Shown here: piece by piece, positions 34,014 through 40,841 of the stretch | Layout of the letters: each line of letters begins with the position of its first letter | Position numbering within the stretch: the first letter of the stretch is position 1 | Assembly (NCBI GenBank): GCA_011046415.1 | Contig: DSAP01000165.1 | Span: 1 to 40,841, forward strand | DNA: 40,841 bases | Direction of reading: 5' to 3' | From: a bacterium | Lineage (GTDB): Bacteria > Zhuqueibacterota > QNDG01 > JABMRT01 | The notes under the pieces: model-generated | Databases searched by the model: none | What the model was told of the DNA's origin: nothing | The model's input: the letters and a program-made list of their open reading frames with translations, nothing else | Position numbers and translations under genes: made by a program

Positions 34014-34991
34014 TCACTTTTTCAAGGCGACATAAATATCCGCCTCGATCATGACACCGTCCTCAAAATAATGATGGACAAAATAGATATTCCCCTCATC
34101 ATCCAATGTGGGTTCGCCTGCAAATTGTGACAGGATAAGCTCAGGACGGCCCCAATCCCCGTCAGCCCGGATGGACCTGAAGATCGCGGGTGTGCCCTGA
34201 AACGTTCTTGTGAACCACAATTCATTGCCATCCGATGACACGAACGGGAATCCTTCGTCATCCGCGCTGTTGACCGCCGAGATGTTGACCGGGTCGGACC
34301 ACATACTGCCGTTTCTGGATGTCATCCAAATATCCATTCCGCCCGAACCGCCCGCTCGCCGGGAATGAAAATACAGGTCGTCATCGTGCAAATGGACTTC
34401 GCCGATTTGTATCTCCTTCATTAATCTGTCGCCACAATATTGCCAGTTGTCCCATCGGCCGCCAATTCGTTCCGCGGTGAACATATTGACGCCCGTGAAA
34501 CCTTCCCGCGCGGAGGCAAACCACATTTCGTCTCCCTGGACGGCAACCGCCCCATCAAGAGCCGCTTTTCCGGGCTCTTGCAGCCAGACCCTCACCGATT
34601 CCGTCCATGTGTTGTCGACTCTGTGCGAGACCCAGACTCCCGTAACATCATCGAGCAGCTGTCGTTCGGGTGGAATTCGCACATCGGGTGTGAAGAAAAA
34701 GTACAGCGTATTCCCGTCAGGAAGAATAAAAGGCGAATCCTCCGCACCCGAGGTATTGACGCCGTTTCCGAGCGGAACGGGATCTTCGTAATCGTCGGAA
34801 TATAAAACGGGTGGATGACGGTCTGTTTCAGGTCCGCGTTTAGCGATATCCGCAGGCAGTTTATCGTGACGGTTAATGAGGGGATATTGGGGAGAAACCG
34901 GATCCTCCATCTCGCATTTCCCGGAAACGAGGGAAATGACCAGAAATCCCAGGATGATTGAATCTTTGCGGTGATGTGTTTTCTTTTTCAT
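34014..34991 (-). CDS. Exported PD40 beta-propeller protein
   Basis: The 325 residues begin with a basic n-region (MKKKTHHRK) and a hydrophobic core (SIILGFLVISLVSG) followed by Cys. The Lys before that Cys makes lipidation uncertain. The rest consists of PD40/TolB-like propeller blades of the pattern 'D...PFxxxDGNxLYFxS': EDSPFILPDGNTLYFFF, AVQGDEMWFASAREG, VHLHDDDLYFHSRRAGGSGGMDIW, DEGFPFVSSDGNELWFTR and EPTLDDEGNIYFVHHY. Such propellers bind peptides, sugars or partner proteins. The frame runs on to 35090, but those extra residues look random, so the ATG at 34991 is used; its ribosome site is poor. Base composition is intermediate between the GC-rich left part and the AT-rich right part. 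Confidence 0.75.
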   Translation of the reverse strand: MKKKTHHRKDSIILGFLVISLVSGKCEMEDPVSPQYPLINRHDKLPADIAKRGPETDRHPPVLYSDDYEDPVPLGNGVNTSGAEDSPFILPDGNTLYFFFTPDVRIPPERQLLDDVTGVWVSHRVDNTWTESVRVWLQEPGKAALDGAVAVQGDEMWFASAREGFTGVNMFTAERIGGRWDNWQYCGDRLMKEIQIGEVHLHDDDLYFHSRRAGGSGGMDIWMTSRNGSMWSDPVNISAVNSADDEGFPFVSSDGNELWFTRTFQGTPAIFRSIRADGDWGRPELILSQFAGEPTLDDEGNIYFVHHYFEDGVMIEADIYVALKK

Positions 34992-35081
34992 TGCATTATA
35001 ACCTGAAGAATGGATACCTGAGTTTATACCCGTATGCGGATGTTTGGACCATGAAACTACATACACATAATGATTAATCCG

Positions 35082-35116
35082 GAATCGCACACCGGATTAC
35101 GGCTTCGGTGCGATCC
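35082..35116. other. Imperfect hairpin between the efflux operon and the PD40 gene
   Basis: ATCGCAC-a-CCG (35084-35094) can pair with CGGTGCGAT (35106-35114) with one bulged base. There is no U tract, so it is only a possible terminator of the cusB transcript. Nothing else is seen in the 35,000-35,177 gap. Confidence 0.3.
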
Positions 35117-35177
35117 ATATTCATATCTGTTTGAGTCAGATGACTCCAAACTCCCGACACACGGTGTTAGCGGACGT

Positions 35178-36896
35178 TTATCTTTTGATAATTCTAATTT
35201 GTTTTATTACCTCACCACATCCAAGCATGGCATCTCCAAAATAGGGATTCTTGATTTCTTCAAATTCGCTCAGCCAATATGCCCCTTTGTCATCGATTGC
35301 CATCGGACAGTAAGCAACAAAAATAATTTCCAATTTCACCCTGAAATTATCGACAGTTTCAATAAGCTGATTGCTAAGTGAGGACAAGACTTCTCTCTGT
35401 TTTTCAATATCATCGGCCATTAATAATAATTCTATTTGTTTTTTCAATGCCGAATCGTGTTGCATCCAAATATGATGTACTTCGTCATCCAAATGGTTCA
35501 TTTCTATTTTGTTTAATGTTGATTCGAGTTTCTTGGCGTTTGATTGAGCAAGCTGAAAATCGCCTTCCACCAAACTATTCTTAAGGTTAAAGTATTGACT
35601 GACAAATATCGTTAATTGGGATGTAAACATTTCAGGAACGTCAATAGGATGGTCTGCAACCCTGTTCATCATACTGTAGTTGCCGTTCAACTGTGCTGCT
35701 GCATCTACGGCAAACACACCGTTTGTAACGACTTCTTCGCCTTCGGACAATCCGCTATCCACCATGTAGTATTCACCCGGTGAAGCACCAAGCGTTATTT
35801 CTCTCATCTCAAAAGCAGGTAATTCCATATCAGGAACTCTTACATAAACAACAGAACGCTTACCTGTCCATAAGACCGAGGTTTTGGGTATTACCAATGA
35901 TTTATCCTTGACGGACAAATCAGCTTTGATTTGGGCCTTCACAAACATTTCCGGTTTGAGCATTTGCTGTGGATTATTTATTTCAGCCCTCACCGATGCT
36001 GTTCTGGTTTGCGGATGGATTAGAGGGTCAACAAATGAGATGGAAGATGTAAAATCCTTACCCGGAACGGATGAAACGGTAAAACTAATTTTCTGACCGA
36101 CTCTCATAAAAGGCAAGTCACTTTCATAAGCATCTAATAATATCCAGACATTACTCAGGTCGGCAATTTCAAATAAGACCGTTCCTTTTTTTACATAATC
36201 GCCTTTTGCGATTTCCCTTCTGATTACAATTCCCGATTGGTCTGAATATACATCGAATTCTGTCAAAACAACACATCTGTTCTCGATTTCTGTGATTTGG
36301 TTTTCAGTTATTTTCCACAACCGCATTTTTTCCCTGGCCGCATCATAAAGAACCGGATTAATGTCTTTGTGCTTTGCTGCTTCAATCAATTCTTTTTGGG
36401 CAGTTACCAATTCGGGTGAATAAATGGAAGCTAATTTTTGCCCTTTATTTACGGTTTGACCTGTAAAATCAACAAACAATTTTTCAATCCTGCCCGAATA
36501 ATTTGCCGATATTACGGCAATTCTTTGTTCGTTCAGAGCGACTTTTCCTGTGAGGTAAATTTCGTGTTCGGGCGAAACGGTTTTTACCATTTGGGTTTGC
36601 ACGTTTGCCAGGGCAATTGCTTCGGGCGACATGGCATATAAAAACGGACTGCTTTCTGCTTTGTCAGATTTTTGTGCAACAGGAATTAAATCCATTCCGC
36701 AAATCGGGCATTTACCCGGTTCGTTTTGCCTGATTTGAGGATGCATTGAACAGGTGTAAGTGGTTTCTTTCCTTTGCTCATGTAAGTGTTGATGTTCAAT
36801 GGTGGAGCCTGGCTTAAAAACCAACCAACCCATAAACAAACCTGCAACCAGCACCAAGCCGAATTGGAAGAATCTATTGTTCAATACTTTTTTCAT
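35178..36896 (-). CDS. cusB: CusB-like RND periplasmic adaptor with heavy-metal-binding domain
   Basis: The 572 residues comprise an N-terminal anchor (about 10-27) and a metal-binding YHS-like module (47-72, YTCSMHPQIRQNEPGKCPICG with C49, M51, H52, C63, C66, M68). The membrane-fusion core follows (about 105-430: YSGRIEKLFVDFTGQTVNKGQ lipoyl-type hairpin, beta-barrel and C-terminal VVTNGVFAVDA). A C-terminal helical DUF3347-like domain (about 430-572) carries FVAYCPMAIDDKGAYWLSE. The adaptor links the inner-membrane pump to the outer-membrane channel and hands Cu(I)/Ag(I) to it. GAGGAAA precedes the ATG. It follows the tolC-like gene by 20 bp as the last gene of the efflux operon. The sequence is AT-richer than the left part of the window and Bacteroidota-like. 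Confidence 0.92.
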   Translation of the reverse strand: MKKVLNNRFFQFGLVLVAGLFMGWLVFKPGSTIEHQHLHEQRKETTYTCSMHPQIRQNEPGKCPICGMDLIPVAQKSDKAESSPFLYAMSPEAIALANVQTQMVKTVSPEHEIYLTGKVALNEQRIAVISANYSGRIEKLFVDFTGQTVNKGQKLASIYSPELVTAQKELIEAAKHKDINPVLYDAAREKMRLWKITENQITEIENRCVVLTEFDVYSDQSGIVIRREIAKGDYVKKGTVLFEIADLSNVWILLDAYESDLPFMRVGQKISFTVSSVPGKDFTSSISFVDPLIHPQTRTASVRAEINNPQQMLKPEMFVKAQIKADLSVKDKSLVIPKTSVLWTGKRSVVYVRVPDMELPAFEMREITLGASPGEYYMVDSGLSEGEEVVTNGVFAVDAAAQLNGNYSMMNRVADHPIDVPEMFTSQLTIFVSQYFNLKNSLVEGDFQLAQSNAKKLESTLNKIEMNHLDDEVHHIWMQHDSALKKQIELLLMADDIEKQREVLSSLSNQLIETVDNFRVKLEIIFVAYCPMAIDDKGAYWLSEFEEIKNPYFGDAMLGCGEVIKQIRIIKR

Positions 36897-36916
36897 TATT
36901 TCCTCAATTTTAAACG

Positions 36917-38437
36917 TTATCGCCCCATCAACCTCTCCATCATAGCCACAGCAATATGGCCATCAATCAGGGCATCCAAGTATTTGAAACGATAATCCAA
37001 AAGTTGTTGTTGCATTCTCAGCACTTCTTCAAAGTTGCTGCCCTCGGTTGTATATTGTACAATCAGGACATTCAACGCCTGATTTGCCAATGATGTCTGG
37101 TTTTGATAGAAAACCACCCTGCGTTCGGCATCTTTATAGTCTTTCAGAGCCTCTTCATAATTCACCATCAACAGGTTGCCTGCATCTTGCTTTTGCTCAT
37201 GGATCGACTGGCGCATAAAATCCGATTCCCGAACGGATGCCGTGTATTTTTTTCGCCATAGCGGGATGGATACGGTTACCATAGGCATCAGCATGTTTTG
37301 TCCGTTCATCATACTTTCACTATTTGCCCTTGGTTTGAAAATGTTGTATTTTAAGCCGATCCCAACCATTGGCAAACCCATTTTCCGGTTCATTTTCTCC
37401 TGAGAAATGAAAGCGGATTCTTCCTGCTCCAACATTTTCAACATTGGGTTATTGCTTTTAATGCTATCAGGAATTTCAGCGAATGAAATCGGCATTGATG
37501 CAGCTATAATCGTATCCGATAATACTACAGGCTCATTTCTGTCACGGTTGAGCACTTGATTAAACCGGGCTACAAGTGGAATTTTGCTGTCTTCCATAAG
37601 TGCAAGGCTGTTTTGCATTTCGTTGATTTCCATTTGGACACGCAAAATATCTATCATAGTACCCCTCCCGCCCATAATGTTCATTTCGCCCATTTGGGGT
37701 ATATTCCGTGATGTTGAAGTCCTGCTTGCTGTAGATTGCCCCTGCATACTCATACCACCTATCCCACTGCCTGTATTGCCGGTGGTTTGATTCCCTGAAC
37801 CTCCTGAAATGCTGCCACCTTGGCCGCCGCTTATATATCTTGTCAGGGCCGTTTGTTCCATTGTTTTTAGAATTTCAATATTCTTTTTGGTGATGGCAAT
37901 CTCTTTATCCAACAAACTCAAAGCATGCCAATAGGCCCGTACTTCATAGAAAAGCATTGATTTGGATTCATTAAATTCTTCAAACTTGGCTTTTGCCATA
38001 AAGGTCATTTCATCCTTTGCGGCACTTAGTGTCCCAAACCACGGGAACATTTGCATGACAGAAATTTCGGCAACCTGGTCACCGATGTACCGCTCCATGG
38101 GCATGATGAACAATCCGAAGGAAAGTTGCGGGTCGGGTAGTGAGCTCGCCTGTGGAACCCGTTGCAATGCAGCCTGATATTCAAGGTACTTTGCTTTCAA
38201 ACCGGGATTGTTTTCTGCTGCAATCACCAGATAATCGTCCAAAGATTGACTTCTTACATTACCTGTAATCGACAGCAGTGCCAACATGTGAATAAACGAC
38301 CACCGGCTAAGCCGGTGGCTTTTGATTGCGGCCAAAGGCCGCGAGCAAAAGAAGGCACGTTTCGTGCCGACCCGTTTAAGATCGTGAACCACTGGCAAAG
38401 CCAGTGGTTTGCAAAGATCAATCAATCGTGTCTTCAT
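36917..38437 (-). CDS. TolC-family outer membrane efflux channel, signal peptide interrupted by a palindromic element
   Basis: This 506-residue outer-membrane factor of the Cus system has two helical hairpin repeats (about 65-275 and 280-505), with PDPQLSFGL and FPWFGTLSAAKDE in the first. Residues 202-258 are a Gly/Ser/Met-rich low-complexity insert in the first coiled coil (GGQGGSISGGSG...MSMQGQ). The start at 38437 overlaps the cusA stop (ATGA), so it is the native coupled start. However, codons 10-46 come from a four-hairpin element. Without it, MKTRLIDL would join SFIHMLALLSITGNVRSQ, a normal signal peptide. The reading frame survives, but export may be impaired; a restart at Met51 (38287) is possible. 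Confidence 0.85.
   Translation of the reverse strand: MKTRLIDLCKPLALPVVHDLKRVGTKRAFFCSRPLAAIKSHRLSRWSFIHMLALLSITGNVRSQSLDDYLVIAAENNPGLKAKYLEYQAALQRVPQASSLPDPQLSFGLFIMPMERYIGDQVAEISVMQMFPWFGTLSAAKDEMTFMAKAKFEEFNESKSMLFYEVRAYWHALSLLDKEIAITKKNIEILKTMEQTALTRYISGGQGGSISGGSGNQTTGNTGSGIGGMSMQGQSTASRTSTSRNIPQMGEMNIMGGRGTMIDILRVQMEINEMQNSLALMEDSKIPLVARFNQVLNRDRNEPVVLSDTIIAASMPISFAEIPDSIKSNNPMLKMLEQEESAFISQEKMNRKMGLPMVGIGLKYNIFKPRANSESMMNGQNMLMPMVTVSIPLWRKKYTASVRESDFMRQSIHEQKQDAGNLLMVNYEEALKDYKDAERRVVFYQNQTSLANQALNVLIVQYTTEGSNFEEVLRMQQQLLDYRFKYLDALIDGHIAVAMMERLMGR
38300..38409. repeat. Compound palindromic element (four GC-rich hairpins), REP/MITE-like
   Basis: Four consecutive perfect stems have 3-base loops: CCACCGGC-taa-GCCGGTGG (38300-38318), GCGGCC-aaa-GGCCGC (38328-38342, extended by CTTTTG/CAAAAG at 38319-38351), GGCACG-ttt-CGTGCC (38354-38368) and AACCACTGGC-aaa-GCCAGTGGTT (38387-38409). 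The block is GC-rich inside an AT-rich gene and lies inside the signal-peptide coding part of the tolC-like gene. It resembles REP/RAYT-type non-autonomous elements, but no transposase is present. Confidence 0.75.
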
Positions 38438-40737
38438 TTTGATGTTCTTCTGATTAAATATTCTTCCCTTGCGAAATACAAAACCGGGACTATAAACAGG
38501 GTAATTAAAGCGACCGCCATTCCGCCAAATGCAGGTATCGCCATTGGAATCATGATATCAGCCCCGCGCCCCGATGATGTCAGGATGGGCAAAAGTGCCA
38601 GTAAGGTTGTTGCGGTGGTCATTAAGCAAGGCCTTACCCTTCTTACCCCTGCTTCCAAAACGGCTTTTCTTACTTCCTGAATATTTTCGGGTGTGTGCTT
38701 TTTAAAACTTTGCATCAGGTAGGTTGAAATAACCACGCCGTCATCCGTTGCGATCCCGAACAGGGCAATGAAGCCGACCCAAACTGCCACACTCAGGTTG
38801 AAGGTTCTCATTTGGAACAGTTCACGCATATTTGTGCCAAAAAGTGAAAAATTCATAAACCAGTTCGCTCCGTATAGCCAAAGCATCACAAAACCGCCTG
38901 CAAAAGCCAAAGCGATGGCTGAAAATATCATCAGTGTTGTCGTGGTGGAACGGAATTGAAAATAAAGAATCAGGAATATGACCATCAGCACCAGAGGCAC
39001 TACAATCGCCAGCCTTTTCTCGGCCCTGACCTGGTTTTCATAGCTGCCTGAAAACCGATAGTTCACACCTGGAGGTACAATCAAATCGCCCGACGCGATT
39101 CTTTCTTTCAGGTAATTGTCGGCATCTTCGACAACGGTTACTTCCGAGAATCCATCTTTCTTATCCAACAGGACATAACCAACCAAAAAGGTATTCTCCC
39201 CCCGGATCATCATCGGGCCGGTGCGGTACTCGATTTCGGCAAGCTCACCCAAGGGGATTTGCTGCCCTGTCGGTGTCGGTATTAAGATTCTTTTCATCAC
39301 TTCCGGGTTGTCACGCCATTCCCTTGCGTACCGTGCACGGATATGATAACGTTCACGGCCTTCGACGGTGGTGGTCAGGGGCATTCCGCCCAACGCCACG
39401 TCAAGGACCATTTGCACATCGGCTACATTCAAGCCGTATCGAGCAATAGCTGTCCGGTCGATATTAATTTCAAGGTAGGGCTTGCCCAAGCTCCGGTCGG
39501 CGTAAACCGCTTCGGGTTTAACCGATGGAACTTCCTTGAGGAACTGCTCAATTTTAAGGCTAAATTCTTCTATACTTTTCAAGTCGGGCCCAAACACTTT
39601 TATTCCCATCGGCGCACGCATCCCGGTCTGAAGCATCACCAATCGGGTTTCAATGGGCTGTAATTTGGGGGCAGAAGTAACCCCCGGAATATCGTTGGTT
39701 GCATTAACTATTTCATTCCAAATATCATCAGGTGTTTTGATATGTTCCCTCCATTGGCGGAAATACTTTCCTTTCCTGTCGGGGATTAGGTTGCCTTCAT
39801 CGTCCCTCACAAACGTACCAGTTTTATCAACCTTAAACCTGATTGGGTAACCATTTTCATCGTTGATGTATTCGGTTTTGTAATTGATAATATTTTCAAA
39901 CATCGAAACAGGGGCAGGATCCAAAGCACTTTCGACCCTGCCTGCCTTACCCACTACCATGGAGACTTCGGGAATTGCCTGAACCCGCATGTCCAATTGC
40001 TGAAGATATCTTATATTGGCTTCAACACCTGAATGGGGCATCGATGTAGGCATCAACAGAAAAGAACCTTCGTCCAACGCCGGCATAAACTCTTTTTCCC
40101 TTCCGGGAAATGTATGCGAAAGCGAACTCCAGACTGATGATGTCCTGATGTTCCAACCTATTTTTTCGGTCATCTCAGGAACAAAACCGAATATCCTGCC
40201 GAATCCCAACCAGATATTCATTCCAAGCAGGATGATCATAACAGGCAGGGCAAAAAATGTTTTCTTGTGTTCCAAACACCAATGCAGAATATTGGGGTAA
40301 AAGTGTATGAATATTTTGAAGCTCCCCAATACAAGCGTAATAATCAGACTGATGAAGAGAAAGTTAACATACAGACTATTGGCCACGCCCAGGGGCATCC
40401 ACTCAGAGGCAAGCAAACCAGAAACTGCCACGGTTACAATGGCAATCGTAATCGTATTGTGATGTTCTGTTAAGAATCCGTTAAATCTGGGCAAAGGCAA
40501 TCTCTCTTTTTCCGCAAAATAAGTTAACAGATTATTCAACCCTAACATGATAACCACTATCCCTGCCCAGGCCGACCAAAATAATGCAGCAATCCCCAAA
40601 AGAACCAACAGTGAATTCAATACTGCACGATAAGACTTTTTAGACGTCTTAATAGAAAATAACCCATGGGCAAAAGCAGGCATCATCAACAATGTGATGA
40701 TCAATGCCGCAACCAATGTGGAGTTGTTATATTTAAA
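38434..40737 (-). pseudogene. cusA: CusA-like RND metal-efflux pump, 5' end removed by an insertion sequence
   Basis: About 767 codons of a heavy-metal RND pump remain, from the first membrane block to the C-terminus. The frame is open through FKYNNSTLVAALIIT up to 40737, where the insertion sequence begins. Family landmarks kept are EFMPALDEGSFLLMPTSMP, a porter domain (GIKVFGPDL, YLEINIDRTAIARYGL, TTVEGRERYHIRARY, IPLGELAEI) and the second membrane block (VVPLVLMVIFLILYFQ; GIATDDGVVISTYLM; VRRVRPCLMTTATTLLALLPIL). Intact CusA proteins exceed 1,000 residues, so roughly the first 350-450 are missing. Without the first porter loops the pump should be dead, and the TTG at 40716 is unlikely to rescue it. 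The missing part may lie beyond the insertion, outside the window. Its stop overlaps the tolC-like start. Confidence 0.85.
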
Positions 40738-40841
40738 TGGACACGAAGTTAAGACTTTATTAACTTGTTATTCTTAACAGGAGGTGTCCAAATGTCATCG
40801 AACAATTCACGACGAAAGTACAGCAAAGAATTCAAACTGGA
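40738..40841 (+). mobile_element. Insertion sequence, left end (probably IS3-like), cut by window edge
   Basis: The element starts TGGACACGAAGTTAAGAC directly where cusA similarity ends. It carries a leader in which TGGACAC (40738-40744) and GTTAAG (40748-40753) are inverted-repeated as CTTAAC (40773-40778) and GTGTCCA (40784-40790), enclosing the AGGAGG ribosome site. A transposase gene starts 2 bp later. The right end and any target duplication are outside the window. Confidence 0.75.
40792..40841 (+). CDS. Transposase OrfA-like protein, N-terminus only
   Basis: Sixteen codons are visible, starting MSSNNSRRKYSKEFKL, with AGGAGG 7 bases upstream. The 'RRKYSKEFKL' start is the usual beginning of the helix-turn-helix OrfA of IS3-type elements (HTH_Tnp_1), which binds the terminal repeats. 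The length seen is too short to fix the family. Confidence 0.7.
   Translation, partial: MSSNNSRRKYSKEFKL

Noticed and set aside
34992-35090. Longer start for the PD40 protein at 35090
   Set aside because: The added 33 residues place a non-hydrophobic stretch before a good signal peptide and have no ribosome site.

Overview
The window is a bacterial chromosome segment with two compositional parts. Positions 1 to about 34,000 are GC-rich, dense and mostly minus-strand. From about 35,100 to the right edge the sequence is visibly AT-richer and holds a metal-efflux operon and the end of an insertion sequence. Three features point to an anaerobic or facultative member of the Fibrobacterota-Chlorobi-Bacteroidota (FCB) superphylum or a related candidate phylum: a secreted protein with an NPNPFNP-type C-terminal sorting domain, a protein with two Fibrobacter-type 'major paralogous' (FISUMP) domains, and an [FeFe] hydrogenase wired to an NADH module. 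A species cannot be named from the sequence alone.

Layout. (1) 1-2750: the edge-cut 5' part of a membrane-anchored SGNH-like protein, then a secreted double-CBM9 protein with its own terminator, a near-consensus promoter and a LacI-family-type operator. (2) 2839-7688: a signalling cluster on the minus strand with a soluble GAF-GAF-PAS histidine kinase, a sigma54-dependent NtrC-type regulator, a two-receiver protein and a single receiver. (3) 7713-8880: a Yip1-family membrane protein and an exported SH3b-parvulin isomerase. (4) 9255-13283, plus strand: a stand-alone receiver, a fused NuoE-NuoF flavoprotein subunit and an [FeFe] hydrogenase catalytic subunit, probably one operon, closed by a bidirectional terminator. 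(5) 13387-23591, minus strand: M16 protease, YgiQ-type radical SAM protein, HD hydrolase, GNAT-like protein, SpoIIE-type phosphatase with a heptanucleotide repeat in its leader, and an ABC-F ATPase. (6) 23754-25631: FISUMP surface protein. (7) 25716-31795, minus strand: one tightly packed operon of proline dehydrogenase, free-methionine sulfoxide reductase, Na+/Ca2+ exchanger-family protein, KtrB-type K+ channel with an extra N-terminal membrane domain, KtrA, and a HAMP-PAS receptor with no output domain. (8) 31943-34991: GNAT/FemAB-like protein, glycosyltransferase-like protein and a PD40 propeller protein. (9) 35178-40841: a Cus-type RND efflux operon (cusA-tolC-cusB order), with cusA truncated by an insertion-sequence end and the tolC signal peptide interrupted by a multi-hairpin palindromic element.

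How the genes fit together: the hydrogenase unit couples H2 and NAD(H), and probably ferredoxin. The 25.7-31.8 kb operon reads as an osmotic, ionic and redox homeostasis unit. The right-hand part looks like acquired Cu/Ag-type resistance now being eroded by mobile DNA. No rRNA, tRNA, CRISPR array or prophage was seen.
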